Source: Candidatus Methanoplasma sp. (lineage in GTDB: Archaea; Thermoplasmatota; Thermoplasmata; Methanomassiliicoccales; Methanomethylophilaceae). Taken from it: a stretch of DNA of 15,449 nucleotides. The notes under the pieces are model-generated. The model had not been told where the DNA came from. It worked only from the letters and a program-made list of their open reading frames with translations, and searched no databases. A program made the translations under genes and the position numbers. Location: the NCBI GenBank assembly GCA_031283015.1, contig JAITCQ010000084.1, positions 1-15,449 of the forward strand, read 5' to 3'. This document shows, piece after piece, positions 1 through 6,146 of the stretch; position 1 is the first letter of the stretch, and every line of letters starts with the position of its first letter.

Positions 1-58
1 TATTAGGCAACCGCTAAATCCTATCAGCGTTATCGGATAGCATCCTCAGAGTGGTCTT

Positions 59-535
59 ATGTTCGGAAAGAAGGAGAAAAGGGTCCGCGTGCTGTTCATA
101 GACGAGAAGAACGACCTCACGTCGCAGCTTGCGGAATACTTCACGAAAGAGTATTTCGACAGCAGGTATGAGGCGTACAGCGCAGGGCCGAAGCGCGACA
201 TGGTGGACTGCGAGCTGATATCCGTCATGTATCAGCGGGGGGAGGATATGAGGCGGCAGGTCTCGAAGGATTTCAGGGACCGCGACCATCTCAGGGAGGA
301 CGAGGATTACGACATCGTCGTCTTCCTGAGGAAGGGCGTGTTCGACGAGTGGGCGAAGAGGACGCCGTGGCAGGGAAAGCAGGTGCTCTGCGAGATGGGG
401 TCCGCCGAGGACTTCGTCGCGACGGACGACCGCGAACTGGCGGAATGCTACTCCGGCCTTATCGAAAAAATGAGCGTCTGGGTCAAAGAGAATTTGGATG
501 ACCCGGAAAAACTGAGATCGATGATAAGCGCATGA
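59..535 (+). CDS. LMW protein tyrosine phosphatase/ArsC-fold protein, catalytic residues missing
   Basis: This 158-residue protein has the layout of the low-molecular-weight tyrosine phosphatase and thioredoxin-type arsenate reductase fold: an N-terminal strand and P-loop, then the helix that normally begins SQxAE, then a central strand (residues about 85-90, DIVVFL) and a helical C-terminus. Aligned to the family P-loop C-x5-R-S, the segment VLFIDEKNDLTSQLAE (11-26) has Asp15 in place of the nucleophilic Cys and Thr21 in place of the phosphate-binding Arg, while Ser22, Ala25 and Glu26 are kept. No Asp-Pro general-acid loop is evident. It is therefore probably a non-catalytic binding or scaffold protein. 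The stop overlaps the start of tsr3 (ATGA), so the two are probably co-translated. No strong ribosome binding site precedes the ATG. The fold assignment is inferred from motif layout alone. Confidence 0.72.
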   Translation: MFGKKEKRVRVLFIDEKNDLTSQLAEYFTKEYFDSRYEAYSAGPKRDMVDCELISVMYQRGEDMRRQVSKDFRDRDHLREDEDYDIVVFLRKGVFDEWAKRTPWQGKQVLCEMGSAEDFVATDDRELAECYSGLIEKMSVWVKENLDDPEKLRSMISA

Positions 536-1050
536 TCCCCGTAATAATACACGACAAATGTCAATGCGACCCCAAGAAGTGCACCGCGAAGAGGATGCTC
601 AGGTTCGGGCTTGGGAAGGAGGCTAAGACGCTGTCCTCCATACCTTTTGGCTCTGTCGTCCTGTCCCCGTTCTCGGACACGGCGCTTTCCCCGGCGGACA
701 TAGTTCACGCCAGGAAGGGGTTGGTGGTGATGGACCTCACCTGGACGAACATAGACGATTTCCCGAGGGTGAAGGGGTGCTGCGAAAGAGCTCTCCCCTA
801 TATGCTTGCGTCGAACCCGGTCAATTGGGGAAGGCCGATGGAGCTGAACAGCGCGGAAGCGGTACTGGCGTCCCTGATCATACTCGGCGAGAAAGAACAG
901 GCGGAGCAGTTCATGGGAAGGTTCAACTGGGCCCCGGAGTTCATACGGCTGAACGGCGCGATGCTGGAGGATTACTCAAAAGCGGAGGACAGCGCCGGCG
1001 TCGTGCGCATACAGAACGAGTACCTCGAAAGCATACGCGGCAAGGACTGA
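532..1050 (+). CDS. tsr3: 16S/18S rRNA aminocarboxypropyltransferase Tsr3
   Basis: The 172-residue product matches the archaeal Tsr3 family (RLI-like N-terminal region plus DUF367), which transfers the 3-amino-3-carboxypropyl group of S-adenosylmethionine to a small-subunit rRNA pseudouridine late in ribosome maturation. Family landmarks visible are the N-terminal DPKKCTAKRM (13-22), the SPFSDTALSP segment (45-54), DLTWTNIDDF (68-77), the highly typical LPYMLASNPVNWGRP (88-102) and the helical LNSAEAVLASLIILGEKEQAEQFMGRFNW region that follows. The length is close to that of other archaeal members. The ATG overlaps the stop of the upstream phosphatase-like gene by 4 nt, so translation is coupled. 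A T5 run at 1061-1065, just after the stop, could help termination. Confidence 0.92.
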   Translation: MIPVIIHDKCQCDPKKCTAKRMLRFGLGKEAKTLSSIPFGSVVLSPFSDTALSPADIVHARKGLVVMDLTWTNIDDFPRVKGCCERALPYMLASNPVNWGRPMELNSAEAVLASLIILGEKEQAEQFMGRFNWAPEFIRLNGAMLEDYSKAEDSAGVVRIQNEYLESIRGKD

Positions 1051-1137
1051 CATCTCCGTATTTTTGGGCAGGGCCTGTTTCATCCGCAAGTATTTTGGAG
1101 CGCACCGAAAAAGGCCGTTCAGTGAAGACAATGAAAC

Positions 1138-1154
1138 CGTTACAAATTGTAACG
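1138..1154. promoter_or_regulatory. 17-bp perfect palindrome upstream of arsR
   Basis: CGTTACAAATTGTAACG is a perfect inverted repeat around a single central base (1146). After one mismatched pair it continues with AAA on the left and TTT on the right. It lies in the 231-bp gap between tsr3 and arsR, about 100 bp upstream of the arsR TATA-like box. It looks like a binding site for a dimeric regulator. No T-run follows, so a terminator role is less likely. The protein that binds is unknown. Confidence 0.5.
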
Positions 1155-1191
1155 CTTTGGAAGCGCAAGCAAAAGATGGCGAACGTATACG

Positions 1192-1206
1192 ATCGGCACT
1201 GCCGAT
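1192..1206. promoter_or_regulatory. 15-bp perfect palindrome upstream of arsR
   Basis: ATCGGCACTGCCGAT has perfect 7-bp arms around one base. It lies about 40 bp upstream of the TATA-like box of arsR. Its sequence is unrelated to the palindromes at 1138-1154 and 1263-1284, so it may bind a different regulator or be a chance hairpin. Confidence 0.38.
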
Positions 1207-1244
1207 ACAGCGGAATCCCCAATCCGAACTGGAACAGTACATAG

Positions 1245-1253
1245 TTTAATTAT
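1245..1253 (+). promoter_or_regulatory. TATA-like box of arsR
   Basis: TTTAATTAT is centred about 33 nt before the ATG at 1282. Archaeal transcription usually starts about 25-27 nt downstream of the TATA centre, which places the start near 1274-1278, inside the inverted repeat at 1263-1284. The arsR message would then have almost no leader. Confidence 0.5.
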
Positions 1254-1262
1254 CCAGAACAA

Positions 1263-1284
1263 CATATCGAAATATTTGGATATG
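1263..1284. promoter_or_regulatory. Probable ArsR operator, 22-bp inverted repeat
   Basis: The arms read CATATC, one base, AAATATTT, one base, GATATG; 10 of 11 base pairs are complementary, with a G/G mismatch at 1269/1278. AT-rich imperfect palindromes of this kind are typical of ArsR/SmtB-family operators. It covers the predicted transcription start and the first in-frame start codons (TTG 1276, ATG 1282), an ideal place for a repressor to block initiation. Autoregulation by the ArsR encoded just downstream is inferred. Confidence 0.6.
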
Positions 1285-1659
1285 ATATCTATGGAAAGGA
1301 TACACTCGGAGGACGCCAAGGTCTTCAAGGCACTCTGCGACGAAACACGGCTTACCGTGCTGTCCCATTTACGGAACGGCGAGAAATGCGCCTGCGTCCT
1401 TCTGGAGCGGGTCTGGGTCAGCCAGCCAACGCTGTCCCATCACATGAGGATACTCGTCGACAGCGGTATCGTCACCGCACGTAAAGAGGGGAAATGGATG
1501 TATTATTCCATCAGCGAGGCGGGCAGCGAGGCCGCCGCAAGTCTGCTGCGGGAACTGACCGCGGTCACGGTCGACAAGAACGACAAGAGCAACGAAGAGT
1601 GCTGCGGGAGAGCGTGCGCCGTCTTGAAAGTGAAAGAGGGGCCGGATGACGATCTTTGA
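1282..1659 (+). CDS. arsR: ArsR-family arsenic-responsive repressor
   Basis: A winged-helix metalloregulator of 125 residues from the ATG at 1282. Other in-frame starts are TTG 1276 and ATG 1291; 1282 is preferred because the TATA-like box at 1245-1253 predicts a near-leaderless transcript. The N-terminal helix KVFKALCDETRL (13-24), a GEKCACVLLE segment (33-42) resembling the ELCVC metal site of classical ArsR, the recognition helix SQPTLSHHMRIL (47-58) and the wing VTARKEGKWMYYSI (64-77) are clear. The C-terminal tail adds Cys107, Cys108 and Cys112, which could bind As(III) as C-terminal cysteines do in some other ArsR proteins. In the apo form it should repress, probably at the overlapping inverted repeat, and release on arsenite. 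arsM follows after 16 nt, so repressor and enzyme are co-expressed. Confidence 0.9.
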   Translation: MISMERIHSEDAKVFKALCDETRLTVLSHLRNGEKCACVLLERVWVSQPTLSHHMRILVDSGIVTARKEGKWMYYSISEAGSEAAASLLRELTAVTVDKNDKSNEECCGRACAVLKVKEGPDDDL

Positions 1660-1663
1660 AGAA

Positions 1664-1668
1664 GGAGG
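1664..1668 (+). promoter_or_regulatory. Shine-Dalgarno site for arsM
   Basis: GGAGG lies 7 nt before the ATG at 1676. It decides that start over the upstream in-frame ATG at 1646, which would overlap arsR. Confidence 0.75.
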
Positions 1669-1675
1669 AAAGAAC

Positions 1676-2719
1676 ATGGATAAGATAATCGAAGATGTGA
1701 AGGACTATTACGGTAAAAGATTACGAACCAAGGACGACCTCAAAACAAGCGCATGCTGCTGCGCCGAAGGCCCGTCCGCTGAAATAAAGGCGATACTGCC
1801 GCTCATCGCCGACGAAATAAAAGAAAGATCCTACGGCTGCGGTTCGCCCCTGCCGCCCTTGCTCGAGGGGATGACGGTGCTCGACCTCGGCTGCGGTACC
1901 GGAAGGGATGTGTACATCGCGTCCAAGCTGATCGGCGAGTCAGGCTGCGCGATCGGCGTCGACATGACGACCGAACAGATCGAGACCGCCGCCAAGTATC
2001 AGGAGGAGCAGCGCAGGCGTTTTGGTTTCAGGAGGTCGAACGTAAAGTTCATGCAGGGGTACATCGAGGACCTGAGGTCGATCGGGATAGAGGACAACAG
2101 CGTAGACGTCGTCATATCCAACTGCGTCATCAACCTCTCCCCTGCCAAAGAAAAGGTGTTCCGGGAGATATACCGCGTTCTGAGGCCGGGCGGCGAGCTG
2201 TTCTTCTCCGATGTTTTTGCGGACAGGCGGATCCCCGACCACCTGTCTGCGGACCCCGTGCTACGCGGGGAATGCCTGGGCGGCGCCATGTACGCGGAGG
2301 ATTTCCGCAGGCTCATGGCGAGGACCGGATGGGCGGACTTCCGTTACATGAGCACATGCAGACTCGAGATTGCCAACGAAGAGGTCGAGAAAAAGGTCGG
2401 ATCCACGGAGTTCTCGTCGCGTACCGTAAGAGCGTTCAAGCTCGACGATCTGGAAGACATCTGCGAGGATTATGGACAAGTGGCCAGGTACGACGGCGGC
2501 ATCCCGGGGCACCCTCATTATTTTGACCTCGACGACCACCACCGGTTCTTCACCGGGAAACCGATGTTGGTCTGCGGGAATACCGCGTCCATGGTCTCCG
2601 GCACCCGTTACGGCAAGGCCTTCAAGGTGACCGGGGACCGCACCGTGCACTATGGGAAATTCGGTGGATGCTCACCCGAAAAAATCGGCGAGGCCGCCGG
2701 GTCCTGTTCGTGTCGCTGA
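1676..2719 (+). CDS. arsM: Arsenite S-adenosylmethionine methyltransferase ArsM
   Basis: A cytosolic class I methyltransferase of 347 residues that methylates arsenite using SAM. The SAM motif is VLDLGCGTGRD (68-78), followed by GVDMTTEQI; the post-motif region is RVLRPGGELFFSDVFADRR. The arsenic-binding cysteines Cys55 (in YGCG), Cys150 (in SNCVINLSP) and Cys200 (in GECLGGA) have the same spacing (95 and 50) as human AS3MT Cys61, Cys156 and Cys206. A CCC cluster at 27-29 could supply the fourth conserved N-terminal Cys. The C-terminal domain (about 235-347) includes HPHYFDLDDHHRF and a Cys-x-Cys tail. The start is set by the Shine-Dalgarno site. It is co-transcribed with arsR. No arsenite efflux pump or active arsenate reductase lies in the window, so methylation is the only detoxification step visible here. 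Confidence 0.95.
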   Translation: MDKIIEDVKDYYGKRLRTKDDLKTSACCCAEGPSAEIKAILPLIADEIKERSYGCGSPLPPLLEGMTVLDLGCGTGRDVYIASKLIGESGCAIGVDMTTEQIETAAKYQEEQRRRFGFRRSNVKFMQGYIEDLRSIGIEDNSVDVVISNCVINLSPAKEKVFREIYRVLRPGGELFFSDVFADRRIPDHLSADPVLRGECLGGAMYAEDFRRLMARTGWADFRYMSTCRLEIANEEVEKKVGSTEFSSRTVRAFKLDDLEDICEDYGQVARYDGGIPGHPHYFDLDDHHRFFTGKPMLVCGNTASMVSGTRYGKAFKVTGDRTVHYGKFGGCSPEKIGEAAGSCSCR

Positions 2720-2723
2720 CAGT

Positions 2724-2777
2724 CGCGGGGATGGGGCAGTATTAAATAGACGCTGCGGCAATAGAAATATGCGGCGG
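2724..2777 (+). repeat. Direct repeat copy 1, promoter-like
   Basis: This segment matches 3030-3083 at 46 of 54 positions, with a constant offset of 306 nt. The core 2741-2773 matches at 31 of 33. On the plus strand it reads as an archaeal promoter: a G-rich stretch that could be a BRE, a TATA-like ATTAAATA (2741-2748), then GCAATAGAAATATG about 15-30 nt further on. The ATG at 2769 opens only a 4-codon frame. On the minus strand the core also encodes the end of the decayed reading frame at 2742-2970. Confidence 0.7.
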
Positions 2778-2970
2778 AAGTGACTTGAGTTCACGTTCGT
2801 CCGTATCTTGCCTCTTTATGTCTCTGATCCTAACAAGGCCCTATATCTCACTATGCGGGGACTTGCTCCCGTGTATCTGCCGGCCCCTGAGGCCTCCGAG
2901 GATGAAATCGTGCGTCTGGAGGGGTTCCTCGTCAACTCTTGCCCTTATCTTTACCCTTTGTCTCCGCCAT
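2742..2970 (-). pseudogene. Decayed small gene, copy 1, unknown family
   Basis: On the minus strand a perfect Shine-Dalgarno sequence, GGAGGTGA (2975-2982), stands 4 nt before an ATG at 2970. The frame reads MAETKGKDKGKS and stops. One nucleotide shift restores an open frame that continues DEEPLQTHDFILGG, then GRQIHGSKSP, meets an internal TAG, then goes on with RIRDIK to a TAA at 2742. This is clearly related to copy 2 upstream (for example DFILGG/DFVIGS, HGSKSP/FGDKSP, VRIRDIK/VWVREIK). By hand count over about 34 codons the minus-strand third position is about 70% G+C, against about 50% at the first, which favours minus-strand coding. The original product would have been about 75 residues, soluble and charged. 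I do not recognise the family. A plus-strand frame in the same place also shows some conservative substitutions, so the strand is not certain. Confidence 0.5.
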
Positions 2971-3029
2971 ATTCTCACCTCCCCCCTCGAAAGGGCCTGC
3001 GGACAAGGATGCGCGCCGGAGTATTTGGC

Positions 3030-3083
3030 CGCAGGGAGGGGTCAGGATTAAATAGACCCTGCGGCAATAGAGATATGCGCTGG
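3030..3083 (+). repeat. Direct repeat copy 2, promoter-like
   Basis: This is the second copy of the 54-nt repeat found at 2724-2777. It contains ATTAAATA (3047-3054) and GCAATAGAGATATG further on; the ATG at 3075 opens a 78-codon plus-strand frame that I do not consider a real gene, because it runs antisense to a better-supported minus-strand remnant. Flanking sequence in the two copies is much more diverged than this block. Confidence 0.7.
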
Positions 3084-3400
3084 GTGATTGATGGTGATGT
3101 CACATCCGGTCGTTCTTTATTTTTTATCTCCCTAACCCAGACAAAGTCCTCTATCCTGTCATACGGCGACTTGTCGCCGAAGATCAGCCGGCCCTTGGCG
3201 CTTCCGATAACAAAATCTGAGTCTGCAGCGTCTTCTCTACGTGTGACTTCTTCTGAGAGATCTCGCCAATCTTATGGCGGCCCGCGTCTGTGTTCTCCTC
3301 TACCGTTCTGACCAGGAACCGGTTATCCGGAAACGGTCTCTTCGGCTTTTCATTCAGAGATGTGTGCTCGCCGAAGTAAAGCGGCAACGTGAAACGTCAT
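3048..3400 (-). pseudogene. Decayed small gene, copy 2, unknown family
   Basis: This minus-strand remnant has protein-like composition and about 70% G+C at third positions (hand count over 54 codons). From an ATG at 3400 (MTFHV) it needs one shift to reach PLYFGEHTSLNEKPKRPF, then reads RFLVRTVEENTDAGRHKIGE and VEKTLQTQ. A missing base next to LQTQ moves it into DFVIGSAKGRLIFGDKSP, DRIEDFVWVREIKNK. A further shift would be needed to reach the TAA at 3048. The part after LQTQ is homologous to copy 1; the first 60 or so residues have no counterpart there. Two to three frameshifts suggest a pseudogene, although sequencing error could explain some. I do not recognise the family. Copy 1 starts 77 nt downstream on the same strand, so the two were probably a tandem duplication. 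Confidence 0.5.
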
Positions 3401-3438
3401 CAGTCCGTAAAGCCGCGCACGACCCCTCCATCGGCAGT

Positions 3439-3456
3439 GCAGGTTATTTATCCTGC
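3439..3456. promoter_or_regulatory. TATA-like box enclosed by an inverted repeat, before the winged-helix/mcm operon
   Basis: GCAGG (3439-3443) and CCTGC (3452-3456) flank the TATA-like TTATTTAT (3444-3451). The TATA centre lies 30 nt before the ATG at 3478, consistent with a leaderless or nearly leaderless transcript. The box is AT-only and reads as ATAAATAA on the other strand, so it could also have served the decayed minus-strand gene starting at 3400. A protein bound to the arms would block access of TBP and TFB. Confidence 0.45.
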
Positions 3457-3477
3457 CCGACAATATAGAACGCTGCG

Positions 3478-3720
3478 ATGCCCGACGACGTAGTTGCGCT
3501 TATTTGGGAGGCCCTCGGAGAGAACCGAATGACCACCGGGGAGGCGAGCGACAGACTGGACCACCTGTTCGGATACAGATGTCCGGACGACATGGCGAAG
3601 ACGCTGTCCAAGCTCAGGAAGGCGGGACTCGTCAAAGGGGAGATAAGCATGGAGGCCGGCGGGTGGCTGTGGTGGGCGGACGAGGAATGCCGGAAGAACA
3701 GGATGCGGGAAGGGGAGTGA
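3478..3720 (+). CDS. Small winged-helix-like protein preceding mcm
   Basis: An 80-residue soluble protein. Its helical N-terminus (VALIWEALGENRM) is followed by TTGEASDRLDHLF, then DDMAKTLSKLRKAGLVKGEI (37-56) and a Trp-rich end (GGWLWWADEE). The helix-turn-helix with a KLRKAGLV recognition-like segment and following strands resembles a winged helix such as those of MarR- or DEP-like proteins. The family is not recognised. It lies 4 nt upstream of the mcm start and shares its promoter, so it is made together with the replicative helicase. It might be a DNA-binding factor acting in replication or an autoregulator of the operon; both ideas are inference. The start at 3478 fits the promoter spacing. 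Confidence 0.75.
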   Translation: MPDDVVALIWEALGENRMTTGEASDRLDHLFGYRCPDDMAKTLSKLRKAGLVKGEISMEAGGWLWWADEECRKNRMREGE

Positions 3721-3724
3721 CGTA

Positions 3725-5851
3725 ATGGCGGTGAGTTTCCAGGACAGCGAGATAACGGCGGGATGGGAAGAGATACTTGGTAAGGACAAATACCGCCTGA
3801 TGTTCGCCGACATAGCCGCAAGCTACCCGGAGAAAAGGAGCATATACGTGCCGTATGAGGACATCGATTCATACAACACAGATCTTGCGATGTACTTCCT
3901 GGACAATCCGGACAAGTGCCTGAACAAAGGGAAGGACGTGGTGAAAGCATCCCTCCCTCCCGCGTGGGACAAGAACGATACGGTGAACCTCAGGATAACC
4001 AACCTGCCCCGCGACGCAAAGGTGGAGGTGAGGCATCTCCGGGCCAAGCACCTCGGGAAACTGGTGGCGGTGGAAGGGCTGGCAAGGAAAGCGACGACAG
4101 TGAAGCCCAGGATGACCCGCGCGCTTTTCAGGTGCAGCAGGTGCGGCGCGGAGATATGGGAGAACCAACGGGGCGTCCTGATGAGAGAACCCCTTATGTG
4201 CTCGAACCCCGACGGCAGCTGCAACAAGCAGGCGACGCAGTTCGAGCTGGACGCAAAAGCGTCCGTTTATACCGATACTCAAAAGATCGAGATCCAGGAG
4301 AGTCCCGAGGGGCTGAGGGGCGGGGCCCAGCCGGAGAGGATAACGGGATTCGTGGAGGACGACATCGCCGGGATCATCACCGCAGGAAACAGGATAACCA
4401 TCAACGGCATCATACGGTCAGCCGAGAAGCACGATCGCGATAAATCGACCGTTTTCGAGATATTCATGGACGTGCTGTCGGTGGAGTTCCAGGAGCACGA
4501 GTATGACGAGATACAGATAACCGAGGAGGACGAACTCCGGATCCTGGAGATGTCCAGGGACCCGAGGCTCTTCGAGAACATCATCGCCTCGATATCCCCT
4601 ACCATCCACGGGATGAACGAGGTCAAGAGCGCGATAGCCCTGCAGCTGTTCGGCGGATGCAACAAAGAGATGGACGACGGCACGGCGATAAGGGGGGACA
4701 TGCACGTCCTTCTGGTCGGAGACCCGGGAGTCGCGAAGTCTCAAGTTCTCCGATATATGAGCATGCTTGCTCCCAGGGGGATATACGCGTCCGGCAAGTC
4801 CGCGTCCGCCGCCGGACTGACGGCCGCCGCCGTCAAGGACGAGTTCGGCGACGGGAGATGGACGCTTGAGGCCGGAGCGCTCGTTCTTGCGGATAAGGGA
4901 TTGGCGTGCATAGACGAACTTGACAAGATGACCCCGCAGGACCGTTCCTCCCTTCACGAAGCGATGGAGTCCCAGAGGATATCCGTCGCCAAAGCGGGGA
5001 TCACCGCGACCCTTCAATGCAGATGCTCCATGCTGGCAGCCGCTAACCCCAAGTACGGAAGGTTCGAGACGGACGGCACGTCGATAACCAAACAGATCGA
5101 TCTTCCGCCCGCGCTGATGTCCAGGTTCGATCTCATCTTTGTGCTCACCGATAAACCGAACGCAAAGATGGACAGGGAACTTACGTCACACATCCTGAAC
5201 GTTCACAGGAGAGGACAGGTCAGGCAGATCGGGGAAGAGGCGCCGCTGGTGGTGGGCGTGGACATCAAGAAGATAAAGGACGAGACGCGGAGCATAAAGC
5301 CGGTCTACGAGCAGGAGATGATGAGGAAATACGTCGCATATTCGAAGCGCATCGTCCCGGTGATGACCGACGAGACAATGGAAACGATCGAGAAGAACTA
5401 TCTCGGGATAAGGGCCATGGGGGCGGGGGAGAACGATTCCGTCCCGATAACAGCAAGGCAGCTGGAAGCGTACGTTAGGCTGTCTGAAGCGTCGGCGAGG
5501 ATGAGGCTCAGCCGCACGGTGGAAGCGGAGGACGCGGCGCGGTCGGTGCATCTGGTCGAATACTACCTCGGCAGGATATTCGCCTCCGCCGGAGGACAGT
5601 GGGACATCGACATGATGATGGCGGACCACTCGAAGAAGGAACGCGAAGTGCTCAAGGAGAGCGATGAACTGAGTATAATCCAGAGTATAATCGATAAGTA
5701 TGGCACATCTGACGGAGTGTCGGAGGAGGAGATGATCTCCCACGCGATGAACGAAGGGATGCCGGAGGAAAAGACAAGGAAGAAGCTGAAGCAGATGATA
5801 GGCGACGGTTCTTTGTACAATCCCCGCAATGGCTACTACAAGAGGGCTTAA
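3725..5851 (+). CDS. mcm: Replicative DNA helicase MCM
   Basis: The 708-residue product is the archaeal minichromosome maintenance helicase, which forms the hexameric ring that unwinds DNA at replication forks. The N-terminal domain contains the zinc-binding pattern Cys137-x2-Cys140 and Cys159-x6-Cys166, followed by the OB-fold region. The AAA+ core has Walker A GDPGVAKSQ (332-340), Walker B CIDELDK (395-401), the AANP sensor region and arginine finger SRFDL (466-470). The last about 75 residues form the usual C-terminal winged helix, ending NPRNGYYKRA. No intein interrupts the Walker region, unlike in some archaeal MCMs. It starts 4 nt after the small winged-helix gene, with a GGAG-type site just upstream, and is followed after 1 nt by the DUF424 gene. 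Confidence 0.98.
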   Translation: MAVSFQDSEITAGWEEILGKDKYRLMFADIAASYPEKRSIYVPYEDIDSYNTDLAMYFLDNPDKCLNKGKDVVKASLPPAWDKNDTVNLRITNLPRDAKVEVRHLRAKHLGKLVAVEGLARKATTVKPRMTRALFRCSRCGAEIWENQRGVLMREPLMCSNPDGSCNKQATQFELDAKASVYTDTQKIEIQESPEGLRGGAQPERITGFVEDDIAGIITAGNRITINGIIRSAEKHDRDKSTVFEIFMDVLSVEFQEHEYDEIQITEEDELRILEMSRDPRLFENIIASISPTIHGMNEVKSAIALQLFGGCNKEMDDGTAIRGDMHVLLVGDPGVAKSQVLRYMSMLAPRGIYASGKSASAAGLTAAAVKDEFGDGRWTLEAGALVLADKGLACIDELDKMTPQDRSSLHEAMESQRISVAKAGITATLQCRCSMLAAANPKYGRFETDGTSITKQIDLPPALMSRFDLIFVLTDKPNAKMDRELTSHILNVHRRGQVRQIGEEAPLVVGVDIKKIKDETRSIKPVYEQEMMRKYVAYSKRIVPVMTDETMETIEKNYLGIRAMGAGENDSVPITARQLEAYVRLSEASARMRLSRTVEAEDAARSVHLVEYYLGRIFASAGGQWDIDMMMADHSKKEREVLKESDELSIIQSIIDKYGTSDGVSEEEMISHAMNEGMPEEKTRKKLKQMIGDGSLYNPRNGYYKRA

Positions 5852-5852
5852 G

Positions 5853-6146
5853 ATGATCAGTTGCAGGATCCACGTCCACGAGAACGATCGAATACTCGCT
5901 GCATGCGACCAAGAGATATTGGGAAAGACATTCCGAGGCGACGGCGTAAAGATAACCGTCTCCGAGATCTTCTACGGCGGGGAGATCGTGCCGGAGGACG
6001 TGTTCGTCGAAAGGACGAAGTCGGTGACGATAATGAACCTTGTCGGCAACCGCGTCGTGGAGAGGGCGGTGAAAGAAGGGCTGGTCTCCGGACAGAATGT
6101 GATGGTAATCGGAGAGGTGAAGCACGCCCAAACGGTGATAATGTGA
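5853..6146 (+). CDS. DUF424 domain protein
   Basis: A 97-residue protein matching the archaeal DUF424 family: the N-terminal strand ISCRIHVHENDRILAACD, then EILGKTFRGDGVKITVSEIFYGGEIV, and the conserved C-terminal NLVGNRVVERAVKEGLV and HAQTV. Its molecular role is not established. In many archaea it is encoded near translation or ribosome genes, and here it directly precedes nmd3. The start at ATG 5853 is chosen over ATG 5829 because the latter lies inside mcm and would add a non-conserved extension. The mcm stop ends 1 nt earlier. Its own ATGTGA end overlaps the GTG start of nmd3 by 4 nt, so the two are translationally coupled. Confidence 0.9.
   Translation: MISCRIHVHENDRILAACDQEILGKTFRGDGVKITVSEIFYGGEIVPEDVFVERTKSVTIMNLVGNRVVERAVKEGLVSGQNVMVIGEVKHAQTVIM

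Larger units (their letters stand above)
2720..3477. other. 758-bp region without an intact gene
   Basis: Between arsM and the winged-helix gene no intact open frame is convincing. The region holds the two decayed minus-strand gene copies, the 54-nt direct repeat and the TATA box with its inverted repeat at the right end. Long plus-strand frames here are antisense to the remnants and lack GC-rich third positions, so I do not call them genes. No tRNA or known structured RNA is evident. Confidence 0.6.

Noticed and set aside
59..535. Active arsenate reductase forming an ars operon with arsR and arsM
   Set aside because: The catalytic Cys and Arg are missing, and the gene is coupled to tsr3, not to arsR; a 231-bp regulatory gap separates it from the arsenic genes.
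1646..1675. Upstream start of arsM overlapping arsR
   Set aside because: The strong GGAGG site is placed correctly only for the ATG at 1676, and the extra ten residues are not typical of the family.
2785..3311. Plus-strand genes in the arsM-winged helix gap
   Set aside because: They are antisense to remnants whose third codon positions are GC-rich on the minus strand, have low GC at their own third positions, and read as Ser/Pro/Cys-rich composition. Some doubt remains because an aligned plus frame also shows conservative changes.
5829..5852. Earlier ATG for the DUF424 gene
   Set aside because: It lies within the mcm coding sequence and would add eight non-conserved residues.
5861..6142. 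N-terminal extension of nmd3 from upstream
   Set aside because: The in-frame upstream sequence is Arg-rich and is the shadow of the DUF424 gene; the first zinc ribbon begins at the GTG at 6143.
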